From assembly GCA_947374445.1 (NCBI GenBank), contig CANCBY010000152.1, positions 1 to 6,275 of the forward strand: a stretch of DNA of 6,275 bases, in the 5' to 3' direction. Shown in pieces: positions 1-5,951 of the stretch. The translations under genes and the position numbers were made by a program. The notes beneath the pieces are model-generated. The model was not told where the DNA came from, made no database searches, and saw only the letters and a list, made by a program, of their open reading frames with translations. This stretch comes from Pseudobdellovibrionaceae bacterium. GTDB lineage: Bacteria; Bdellovibrionota; Bdellovibrionia; Bdellovibrionales; Bdellovibrionaceae. Each line of letters begins with the position of its first letter. Position 1 is the stretch's first letter.

Positions 1-17
1 AATCGCCGCTCCAAGCC

Positions 18-46
18 TTGAGCCCCTTGGCTTGAGCCTCTACACT
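18..46 (+). promoter_or_regulatory. Possible promoter of the aconitase gene
   Basis: TTGAGC (18-23) and TACACT (41-46) each match four of six consensus positions of sigma-70 -35 and -10 boxes and are separated by 17 bp. This would place the transcript start near position 52 and give a leader of about 54 nt. The segment also contains a direct repeat CTTGAGCC (17-24 and 31-38) and an inverted pair CAAGCC/GGCTTG (12-17 and 29-34) that could be protein-binding sites. The matches are only moderate, so this is a weak prediction. Confidence 0.3.
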
Positions 47-61
47 CGGTAGTTCATTTAG

Positions 62-86
62 AGTCTTCAATTACAAGACTTCAATT
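62..86 (+). repeat. Small inverted and direct repeats in the aconitase leader
   Basis: AGTCTT (62-67) and AAGACT (75-80) form a 6-bp inverted repeat with a 7-nt loop, and CTTCAATT occurs twice (65-72 and 79-86). They lie directly before the ribosome binding site (AAGGAG, 88-93), so a leader hairpin or an operator is possible. The stem is AT-rich and short and may be chance. Confidence 0.3.
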
Positions 87-87
87 T

Positions 88-93
88 AAGGAG
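88..93 (+). promoter_or_regulatory. Ribosome binding site of aconitase
   Basis: AAGGAG lies 12 nt before the ATG at 106. It is the only strong Shine-Dalgarno match upstream and supports that start codon, although the spacing is at the long end. Confidence 0.65.
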
Positions 94-105
94 CAAAGGC
101 ATCTC

Positions 106-2364
106 ATGGCAAAAATCGAAACCTCTCCCGAAATGGTTCAAGAAGTTTACAAAAAAACAGCTCAACGCTTGGCTGTGATCCGCAAAAGATTGGGTCGACC
201 CCTGACATTGGCAGAGAAAGTTCTCTACGGACATTTAGACGATCCAGAACACCAAGAGCTTAAACGCGGCGAAAGCTTTTTGCTTTTGCGACCAGACCGC
301 GTAGCGATGCAAGATGCAACGGCGCAAATGGCGATTTTGCAATTCATGCTCGCAAACAAAGAAGAAGCAGCGGTTCCTTCGACTGTTCATTGTGATCACT
401 TGATTCAAGCTTACAAAGGCAAAGACGCTGACATGGCGACCTCGAACACTGTGAACAAAGAAGTTTTTGATTTTCTCTCAACTGCAGCTTCACGCTACAA
501 TATTGGTTTCTGGAGACCAGGCGCTGGGATCATTCATCAAGTCGTTCTTGAGAATTATGCATTCCCAGGTGGCTTGATGATCGGTACAGATTCTCACACT
601 CCCAATGCGGGCGGCCTTGGCATGTGTGCCGTAGGCGTGGGTGGCTCTGATGCGAGTGATGTGATGGTAGGGCTTCCATGGGAAGTTAAAAATCCAAAAC
701 TCATCGGTGTGCATCTCAAGGGTAAAATGAACGGTTGGACATCAGCAAAAGATGTCATCCTCAAACTTTGCGGACTGCTCACAGTAAAAGGTGGAACAGA
801 CAAAATCGTTGAGTACTTCGGTGAAGGCACGTCTTCGATCTCTTGCACAGGCAAAGCGACCATCACAAACATGGGAGCAGAGTTGGGTGCGACTTGCTCG
901 ATCTTTCCTTATGATGAGCGCATGAGTGTTTATCTTAAATCAACTAATCGCCAAGCATTGGCTGATCTTGCTGATAAAAATAAAGATCTTTTGCTAGCTG
1001 ATAAAGAAGTAGCTCTTGATCCTAAAAAATATTTCGACGAAGTGGTTGAGATTGATCTTTCAACTCTAGAGCCTCACTTGGTGGGACCTCACACTCCAGA
1101 CCTTGCCCGTCCGATTTCTGCGATCGCAGCAGAAGCTAAAGAAAAAGGCTGGAACATGAAATTGTCTTCAGCATTGATTGGCTCTTGCACGAATTCTTCT
1201 TACGAAGATATCGAGCGTTCTTCGAGCATCGCTCGCCAAGCAATGGCTATCGGCGTGAAAATGAATCAACCGTTCTTGGTTTCTCCAGGCTCTACACAAA
1301 TTCAAAATACCATCGAACGTGATGGTCAGATGAAAGTGTTCAATGACGTCGGTGCTACAGTGCTTGCAAATGCTTGCGGACCTTGCATCGGCCAATGGAA
1401 GCGCGATGATGTTAAGTCAGGCGAAAAGAACACGATTGTAACTTCATTCAATCGTAACTTCCGCGGACGCAACGACTCCAACAGCGAGACTTTGTGTTTC
1501 ATCGGTTCACCAGAGCTTGTAATGGCGCTAGGTCTTGCAGGTCGTTTGGATTTCAATCCAATGACTGAAGAGCTTGTGGGTCCGAATGGCAAAATCAAAC
1601 TGACTGCTCCTGTAGGCCCTGAAGTTCCTGTGAAGGGTTTTGTGGCTGATGTTGATGGTTATCAAAAACCTGCGGGCTCTGCGGCCAAGGTTGTTGTGAG
1701 CCCTACCTCAGAACGTTTGCAACTTTTGGAGCCTTTCAAAAAATGGGATGGCAAAGACATTACTGAGCAATTGGTGTTGGCAAAAGCTAAAGGCAAATGC
1801 ACGACAGATCATATTTCTCCAGCGGGACCTTGGTTGAAATTCCGTGGTCACTTAGACAACATCTCAAACAATATGCTTTTGGGTGCTACCAATGCTTTCA
1901 CTAACGAAATTGGTAAAACAAAAAGCCAGTTGAGTGGTGCGGCTGGTGTTGAGTTTGCAAAAGCAGCTCGTGAGTACCGTGCTGCTGGCAAAGGTTGGGT
2001 TATTTTCGGTGATGAAAACTACGGCGAAGGTTCTTCTCGTGAGCACGCGGCGATGTGCCCGCGCTTATTGGGTTGCACAGCGGTTGTGGTCCGAAGCTTT
2101 GCGCGAATTCATGAAACCAATCTTAAAAAACAAGGCGTGTTGGCATTGCAATTTGCAAATCCTGCGGACTACGACAAAATTCAAGAAGACGATCGCGTGA
2201 GCTTTACGGATCTTGCGAATTTGGCTCCAGGCAAACATGTCAAAATGGTTCTTGAGCACAAAGGCGGCGTTAAAGAGACCGTTGAGCTTAAGCACACTTA
2301 CAATGCTGAGCAATTGAAGTGGTTCCGTGCTGGAAGCGCTTTGAATTTGATCCGCGGTTTGTAA
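106..2364 (+). CDS. acn: Aconitate hydratase (aconitase), mitochondrial-type, [4Fe-4S] enzyme
   Basis: Cytoplasmic TCA-cycle enzyme that isomerises citrate to isocitrate through cis-aconitate. The 752-residue protein is complete and close to the length of mitochondrial-type aconitase (about 750-780), shorter than the AcnA/IRP1 (about 890) and AcnB (about 860) types. Visible family signatures are HCD at residues 95-97, DSHTP at 162-166, the cluster ligands C361 (in GSCTNS), C424 and C427 (in ACGPC), the arginine-rich SFNRNFRGR at 447-455, and the swivel-domain GSSREHAA at 642-649 containing the catalytic serine. The catalytic domains fill roughly residues 1-500 and the swivel domain 560-752. 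The ATG start is preceded by AAGGAG at 88-93, 12 nt upstream, a somewhat long spacing. The gene is monocistronic here and ends at a strong hairpin terminator about 40 bp after the stop. No frameshift or missing key residue is seen. Family assignment is very secure; the symbol is generic. Confidence 0.97.
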   Translation: MAKIETSPEMVQEVYKKTAQRLAVIRKRLGRPLTLAEKVLYGHLDDPEHQELKRGESFLLLRPDRVAMQDATAQMAILQFMLANKEEAAVPSTVHCDHLIQAYKGKDADMATSNTVNKEVFDFLSTAASRYNIGFWRPGAGIIHQVVLENYAFPGGLMIGTDSHTPNAGGLGMCAVGVGGSDASDVMVGLPWEVKNPKLIGVHLKGKMNGWTSAKDVILKLCGLLTVKGGTDKIVEYFGEGTSSISCTGKATITNMGAELGATCSIFPYDERMSVYLKSTNRQALADLADKNKDLLLADKEVALDPKKYFDEVVEIDLSTLEPHLVGPHTPDLARPISAIAAEAKEKGWNMKLSSALIGSCTNSSYEDIERSSSIARQAMAIGVKMNQPFLVSPGSTQIQNTIERDGQMKVFNDVGATVLANACGPCIGQWKRDDVKSGEKNTIVTSFNRNFRGRNDSNSETLCFIGSPELVMALGLAGRLDFNPMTEELVGPNGKIKLTAPVGPEVPVKGFVADVDGYQKPAGSAAKVVVSPTSERLQLLEPFKKWDGKDITEQLVLAKAKGKCTTDHISPAGPWLKFRGHLDNISNNMLLGATNAFTNEIGKTKSQLSGAAGVEFAKAAREYRAAGKGWVIFGDENYGEGSSREHAAMCPRLLGCTAVVVRSFARIHETNLKKQGVLALQFANPADYDKIQEDDRVSFTDLANLAPGKHVKMVLEHKGGVKETVELKHTYNAEQLKWFRAGSALNLIRGL

Positions 2365-2391
2365 TTCGTTTTTAGATTTATAGCTAGATTT

Positions 2392-2459
2392 AGAGTCTTG
2401 ATAAAAAACCCGCAAAGAATTCTTTGCGGGTTTTTTATTTTTGATAACTATTAGATCTA
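2392..2459 (+). repeat. Flanking direct repeat, copy 1 (contains terminator)
   Basis: This 68-bp segment, from AGAGTCTTG to TTAGATCTA, matches the 71-bp segment at 3764-3834 in the same orientation. I count 64 identical bases of 68 aligned, four substitutions and one 3-nt gap. The similarity runs beyond the terminator hairpin on both sides (9 nt left, about 20 nt right) and stops abruptly at both ends. The two copies bracket the ATPase gene and its promoter, which suggests a duplication linked to insertion of that gene. Confidence 0.85.
2401..2438 (+). terminator. Bidirectional intrinsic terminator between aconitase and ATPase gene
   Basis: A perfect 38-bp palindrome centred between 2419 and 2420 has a GC-rich segment CCCGC/GCGGG. 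Its outer arms are A-rich on the left and T-rich on the right, so both transcripts would end in a U-run. It sits about 40 bp after the aconitase stop and about 40 bp after the ATPase gene stop on the other strand, so it can terminate both converging transcripts. Confidence 0.9.
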
Positions 2460-2479
2460 AAAGGTCTTTTTTCTACAGG

Positions 2480-3682
2480 TTAGAAAATGCTCCCATTGTA
2501 GAGTTCTTCGATAAAGCTTTTAAATGGATATACGGTAACTCCATTTTGGTGCAAAACTTCACTTCCTGTATAAACTCCAATAGAGCGTTTTATTTTAGGA
2601 GTTTCTTTTTGAATTGCATTTAAATTTGAACTCCACCGGGAATCCCATTTTTTAGAAAATTTAATTTCAACTGCAAGCAATGATTGGGGCTTTGAAATTG
2701 TTTTTTTATTTAACTCTACGAGTAAATCAATTTCTGTTCCGCCGGAAACTTTGTAATAAAAAATCTCTCGATTTTTTGCCTTATATCTATTGTAGGCTTT
2801 TACCTCATTGTAAACCAAAGTTTCAAACGAATACCCCCGCCAAACATTGTCAATATCTTCATATATTAAGCCAGCACAAGCCCTGGCCACGCCTTGATCA
2901 AAAAAATAAAATTTTGGATGGACGAGCTCTTTCTTTGAAAGGCCCAACCTAAGAGCTGGAAGACGAGCACCGATGAGCGTGTCCTCAAGAATATCAAAAT
3001 ATTTGTCTACGGTTGTTCTTCCGATATGTGATTCTCGAGCTATATTTTCGACATTTAGAATTTGTGCATTATAAACTCCAGAGATCTTCAAAAATCGAAT
3101 GAAGGGCTCTAGCTTTCGGATCAACCCTTCTTCTATCAGCTCTTGTTTTAGGTAGGTCTCAACATAAGTGGAAAGAGTCTCTAATCGGTTTTCTTTGTCC
3201 ATAACAACAGCAGGCAACGTTCCCCAGTCAATTGCATCGAGCAATGAAACTTTATTAAAATATTCGTTATGTACCAAAGGAAATAAGTTTACTTGCAAAG
3301 CGCGTCCTGCCAATAAATTCGCTCCGCCTCTTTTTAGCTTTCGAGCACTTGACCCGCTGAGGGCAAAGTTAAGCCGCTTTTCTTCGTAAAGAGAATGGAC
3401 TTCATCTAAAAGTGACGGAATCTTCTGAACTTCATCAATAAACACCCAGTCGCCAGATTTTAAGTGATCAACCCGTTCACGTAACAAACTAGGATTTTGG
3501 CTTAAAGGGATAAACTCTGAAGACTTCAGCAAATTGATTTCTAGTTTGGACTGCAATTTCTGGCGGATAAGGGTGCTTTTGCCTGTCCCCCGAGGGCCAA
3601 ACAAAAGAAAGCTCTTCTTTGGCAGAGCCAAGAGCCGTGGCAGATATACCATCAAATTAAGCTTGGTTTTTTTTGACTTCAT
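2480..3682 (-). CDS. AAA-family ATPase with C-terminal DUF4143 nuclease-like domain
   Basis: The 400-residue protein has the layout of the widespread AAA_14/DUF4143 ATPases, whose cellular role is not established. Visible features are Walker A GPRGTGKS at residues 29-36, Walker B WVFIDEVQ at 79-86, a sensor-like LSGSSARKL at 108-116, the conserved LAGRA around 124-128, a winged-helix-like segment at about 207-236, and a C-terminal DUF4143 region. In that region E287/E293, D319 (in GGTEID) and E339-x-K341 (in VEIKFS) resemble a PD-(D/E)XK nuclease core. Length is typical and the frame is intact. Both ends abut direct repeats that contain a terminator, and base composition is visibly more AT-rich than the two neighbours, which points to acquisition. 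The chosen ATG (3682) has no Shine-Dalgarno sequence; an internal ATG at codon 11, just before the conserved YLPRLL segment, is an alternative start. No partner gene is present, so it appears to be a stand-alone unit. Family call is secure; function is unknown. Confidence 0.9.
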   Translation of the reverse strand: MKSKKTKLNLMVYLPRLLALPKKSFLLFGPRGTGKSTLIRQKLQSKLEINLLKSSEFIPLSQNPSLLRERVDHLKSGDWVFIDEVQKIPSLLDEVHSLYEEKRLNFALSGSSARKLKRGGANLLAGRALQVNLFPLVHNEYFNKVSLLDAIDWGTLPAVVMDKENRLETLSTYVETYLKQELIEEGLIRKLEPFIRFLKISGVYNAQILNVENIARESHIGRTTVDKYFDILEDTLIGARLPALRLGLSKKELVHPKFYFFDQGVARACAGLIYEDIDNVWRGYSFETLVYNEVKAYNRYKAKNREIFYYKVSGGTEIDLLVELNKKTISKPQSLLAVEIKFSKKWDSRWSSNLNAIQKETPKIKRSIGVYTGSEVLHQNGVTVYPFKSFIEELYNGSIF

Positions 3683-3713
3683 AGTGGAGATTATGCAGCA
3701 TTTTCTCCACTAT
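3681..3713 (-). promoter_or_regulatory. Perfect 10-bp inverted repeat over -10 box and start codon (candidate operator)
   Basis: The arms ATAGTGGAGA (3681-3690) and TCTCCACTAT (3704-3713) are exact inverted copies with a 13-bp spacer, centre-to-centre distance 23 bp, about two helical turns. One arm overlaps five bases of the predicted -10 box, the other overlaps the first two bases of the ATG. A dimeric repressor bound here would block transcription. If transcription began further upstream, the same arms would form an RNA hairpin hiding the start codon. The regulator is unknown; the winged-helix segment of the ATPase itself is one possibility. Confidence 0.55.
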
Positions 3714-3737
3714 AGCAATAGTTTATGCTGATGTCGG
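3709..3737 (-). promoter_or_regulatory. Predicted promoter of the ATPase gene
   Basis: Read on the minus strand, CCGACA (3737-3732, four of six -35 positions) is followed after exactly 17 bp by TATAGT (3714-3709, five of six -10 positions). The -10 box is preceded by TGC, forming an extended -10. The expected transcript start is near 3701-3702, about 20 nt before the start codon, so the only GGAG-like motif (inside 3704-3708) would lie upstream of the mRNA and the leader would lack a ribosome binding site. A G7 tract (3739-3745) touches the upstream side of the -35 box. Confidence 0.55.
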
Positions 3738-3763
3738 CGGGGGGGTAATAGCGAAAGTTCATC

Positions 3764-3834
3764 AGAGTCTTGAAAATAAAAAGCCCGCAAAGAATTCTTT
3801 GCGGGCTTTTTATTTTTGATAATTGTTAGATCTA
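3764..3834 (+). repeat. Flanking direct repeat, copy 2 (contains terminator)
   Basis: This is the second copy of the segment at 2392-2459, in the same orientation, starting AGAGTCTTG and ending TTAGATCTA. It ends 8 bp before the helicase stop codon. Differences from copy 1 are a 3-nt insertion in the A-rich arm, a matched A-T to G-C pair change in the stem, and two transitions in the tail. Confidence 0.85.
3773..3816 (-). terminator. Intrinsic terminator of the DEAD-box helicase gene
   Basis: A perfect 44-bp palindrome centred between 3794 and 3795 has the GC core GCCCGC/GCGGGC and A/T-rich outer arms. On the minus strand it follows the helicase stop by about 27 bp and would end in a U-run. 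It separates helicase transcription from the downstream, same-strand ATPase gene. It is nearly the same hairpin as at 2401-2438. Confidence 0.88.
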
Positions 3835-3842
3835 GCTAAAGA

Positions 3843-5768
3843 CTACCAGCGAGCTGTATCGCGAGTGGGGCGGCCTGTTTGAAAGCTGCGGCCCTCATCG
3901 CGACGAGGAGCCGATGGCTGATCTTCGAAAGAGTTTTTGCGGAATCCACCAACATCACGTCGTGGAGTGCGAGACTCAAAACCGCCATCACGGCTGTCGC
4001 GAGTGTACTCACGACGAGGGCCACGGGGCTCAAAGCCAGCTTCGCGTTTGAACTCTGGGCGAGGAGCACGATCTTCGATGTTTGTTCCGCCAAAGCGAGA
4101 AGGTCTTTCTGCAGTGCTAGGAGCGCGGTCATCAGCACGAGGGCTGCGATCATAACGACGAGGGCCAGCAGCGCGGTCGTAACCACCACGATCTCCGCCT
4201 CTGTCACTACCACGGTCATAACCACCGCGGTCTCCGCCTCTATCACTTCCGCGGTCACCACCACGATCAAAACTGCGAGGGCCACGAGATTGACCCGAAC
4301 CGCGAGCAAATCCGCCACGGCTGCGAGCTTCAGTTGCAAAAGTCTCGATGTCTTTTTGTCCAAGCAAGTCTTTGTTGAAAGCTGCAACCATAGCTGCAAA
4401 AATCTCAAGACCTGTTTTTTCCATCAAAGGACCTTCAAAGCCAAGCATCCCAACAAACTCTTGCGCTTTTGCATAAAGTTTTTCGTTCGCCATAGCGATC
4501 GTCAATTCACCTTGAAGTTTTTCAAGACGTTGTTGAGCCAGTTTTTTAGCTGGTGGAATTTCAAGACGTGGGATTTGTACTTTCAACACGCTTTGAATGC
4601 GGTGAAGTCCACGCACATCATTCGGTGAAATCAAATTGAGGGCGATACCTTTTTGACCGTTACGGCCTGTACGACCGATGCGATGAACGTAAGTATCAAC
4701 TTCCCAAGGAAGTGAGTAATTCACAACGTGAGTAAGATCTTTTATATCAAGACCACGAGCAGCAACGTCTGTTGCAACAAGGGCTTTAACCGCACGTCGC
4801 TTGAAAAGAGCCAATGTTTTTTCGCGGTCTGCTTGAGATTTATCTCCGTGGATAGCTTCTGCAGGATAACCTTTGCTTGTTAAGATGCGAGCAAGCTCGG
4901 CAACTTCAGCTTTTGTTTGGCAAAAGATCAATCCATAGAAATCATCATGAGTTTGCAATACGCGCAAAAGTACTTCTGATTTGTCGCGCTCATAAACAGC
5001 ATAGTGACATTGCTGAATCAGCTCAGAAAGGCGTGGTCCGCCTTTGACTTCGACAGAGCCAGTTGTTTTCAAATAACCTTGAGCGATGTTGCGAACACCT
5101 GGGCTCATTGTTGCTGAGAACAACCAAGTGCGTGGGCTTTCGCCTTCGCTTTGAGTTTCACCAAGGATGCGCTCAAGGTCATCTTTGAATCCCATAGAAA
5201 CCATTTCGTCGGCTTCATCAAGAACTACAGTTTTTACTTTGCCGAGTTTGACGATCTCTTGATCGAGCATGTCGACAAGGCGGCCTGGAGTGGCGATGAT
5301 AATGTGAGCTCCGCGTTTAACACCTTCAACTTGAGGGCGGTAGCTAGCTCCACCGTAAATGGTCACAACGCGAAGACCGCGTTTTGAACCAAAGCTTTGG
5401 ATTTGTGCTGAAACTTGCAAAGCAAGTTCACGAGTCGGGCACAAGATCAAAGCTTGAGTTGATTTGTCAGCAGGATCAAGAGCTTGCACCAGTGGCAATC
5501 CGAAGGCCGCTGTTTTACCAGTTCCTGTCGGTGCTAAACCGATAAAATCTCCGTCCATTTTAAGGAGCTGAGGAATAGTTTGTACTTGGATAGGGGTTGG
5601 AACTTTAAAGTTCAATGATTCAAGATGCTTTACGAGCTCTGGCATTAAGCCGAGGTCGGCAAAGCTGATTGTGGGCTCGGTTGAGGTTGGAGCCGCAGCT
5701 GCAATCTCTGCCTCATTAGTGAGGATGGGAGCCGTCTCTTGAGAGTCTGTTTTTTGGGGCGTGTCCAC
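3843..5768 (-). CDS. deaD: DEAD-box ATP-dependent RNA helicase, DeaD/CsdA-like, with RGG-rich tail
   Basis: Cytoplasmic RNA helicase, a family used for unwinding structured RNA in ribosome assembly, mRNA decay and cold adaptation. In the 641-residue numbering the motifs are: Q motif F36 and TPIQ 58-61, motif I APTGTGKT 79-86, Ia PTRELA 111-116, Ib TPGR 160-163, II DEAD 184-187, III SAT 218-220, IV LIFCQT 280-285, V ARGLDI 337-342, VI HRIGRTGR 362-369. Residues about 398-470 (IPRLEIPPAKKLAQQRLEKL onward) resemble the CsdA dimerisation region. From about 482 to the end the protein is a low-complexity Arg/Gly/Asp tail, probably RNA-binding and disordered. Start choice: GTG at 5768 has AAAGG seven nt upstream. 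The longer frame to TTG 5822 (659 residues) lacks a Shine-Dalgarno and would place a perfect 7-bp stem-loop inside the coding region. The gene ends at its own hairpin terminator. Helicase identity is certain; the DeaD subtype and the start are likely. Confidence 0.95.
   Translation of the reverse strand: MDTPQKTDSQETAPILTNEAEIAAAAPTSTEPTISFADLGLMPELVKHLESLNFKVPTPIQVQTIPQLLKMDGDFIGLAPTGTGKTAAFGLPLVQALDPADKSTQALILCPTRELALQVSAQIQSFGSKRGLRVVTIYGGASYRPQVEGVKRGAHIIIATPGRLVDMLDQEIVKLGKVKTVVLDEADEMVSMGFKDDLERILGETQSEGESPRTWLFSATMSPGVRNIAQGYLKTTGSVEVKGGPRLSELIQQCHYAVYERDKSEVLLRVLQTHDDFYGLIFCQTKAEVAELARILTSKGYPAEAIHGDKSQADREKTLALFKRRAVKALVATDVAARGLDIKDLTHVVNYSLPWEVDTYVHRIGRTGRNGQKGIALNLISPNDVRGLHRIQSVLKVQIPRLEIPPAKKLAQQRLEKLQGELTIAMANEKLYAKAQEFVGMLGFEGPLMEKTGLEIFAAMVAAFNKDLLGQKDIETFATEARSRGGFARGSGQSRGPRSFDRGGDRGSDRGGDRGGYDRGSDRGGDRGGYDRAAGPRRYDRSPRADDRAPSTAERPSRFGGTNIEDRAPRPEFKREAGFEPRGPRREYTRDSRDGGFESRTPRRDVGGFRKNSFEDQPSAPRRDEGRSFQTGRPTRDTARW
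4179..4256 (-). repeat. 39-bp tandem repeat in the helicase tail
   Basis: Two adjacent 39-bp units (4218-4256, then 4179-4217 in reading order) each encode DRGSDRGGDRGGY, residues 505-517 and 518-530 of the 641-residue form. The DNA copies differ at six positions, all of them silent. Confidence 0.85.
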
Positions 5769-5783
5769 GTGTTGGCCTTTCAA

Positions 5784-5800
5784 ATGAATCTTTGATTCAT
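5784..5800 (-). promoter_or_regulatory. Perfect stem-loop just upstream of the helicase GTG start
   Basis: ATGAATC (5784-5790) and GATTCAT (5794-5800) are exact inverted copies with a 3-nt loop. The structure ends 15 nt before GTG 5768, directly next to the AAAGG ribosome binding motif. It could tune translation of the helicase or be an operator. If the TTG at 5822 is the real start, it is simply coding sequence. Confidence 0.45.
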
Positions 5801-5824
5801 GTTTGATGTCTAAGTCGCGCAATC

Positions 5825-5840
5825 TACCCGGTTTTGGGTA
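5825..5840 (-). repeat. Short inverted repeat before the alternative TTG start of the helicase
   Basis: On the minus strand TACCC (5840-5836) and GGGTA (5829-5825) form a 5-bp stem with a 6-nt loop, ending two nt before TTG 5822. A hairpin here would hinder initiation at TTG, which slightly favours the downstream GTG. The stem is short. Confidence 0.3.
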
Positions 5841-5880
5841 AAAGGGTTGGTTTTTTGATTGGTAATGTAAAAGGTACTTA

Positions 5881-5897
5881 TCTGACTAGAGGTCAGA
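5881..5897. promoter_or_regulatory. 17-bp dyad between MarR gene and helicase gene (candidate operator)
   Basis: TCTGAC-TAGAG-GTCAGA is a perfect inverted repeat with 6-bp arms and a 5-bp spacer. Its size fits the binding sites of dimeric winged-helix regulators such as MarR proteins, and it lies 55 bp after the MarR stop, upstream of the helicase. No T-run follows, so it is not a typical terminator. Who binds it, if anyone, is inference. Confidence 0.4.
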
Positions 5898-5951
5898 CAT
5901 CTTCAGGATATCTTTTGGGGCGGTTAGGGGCGAAGCAGTCTGCTGAAGTAA

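Noticed and set aside
56..2399. ATTTAGAGTCTT occurs both upstream (56-67) and downstream (2388-2399) of the aconitase gene
   Set aside because: One 12-base match is about what chance gives in a 6-kb window, and similarity does not extend further.
2065..2415. 116-codon minus-strand frame antisense to the aconitase 3' end
   Set aside because: Shadow of a well-conserved gene; no homology-like features and it runs through the terminator region.
3836..4408. 190-codon minus-strand frame overlapping the helicase tail in another frame
   Set aside because: Low-complexity Leu/Ala/Val product created by repetitive coding sequence; no domain, and the helicase frame is clearly the real one.
3879..4628. 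Long open frame on the + strand (249 codons) antisense to the helicase tail
   Set aside because: It is rich in Ala/Thr/Val/Ser repeats produced by the biased codons of the RGG tail on the other strand; it has no recognisable domain and no convincing ribosome binding site.
5901..5948. CTTCAG (5901-5906) and CTGAAG (5943-5948) as a terminator of the MarR gene
   Set aside because: Six-bp arms with a 36-nt spacer and no U-run; too weak to call a terminator.
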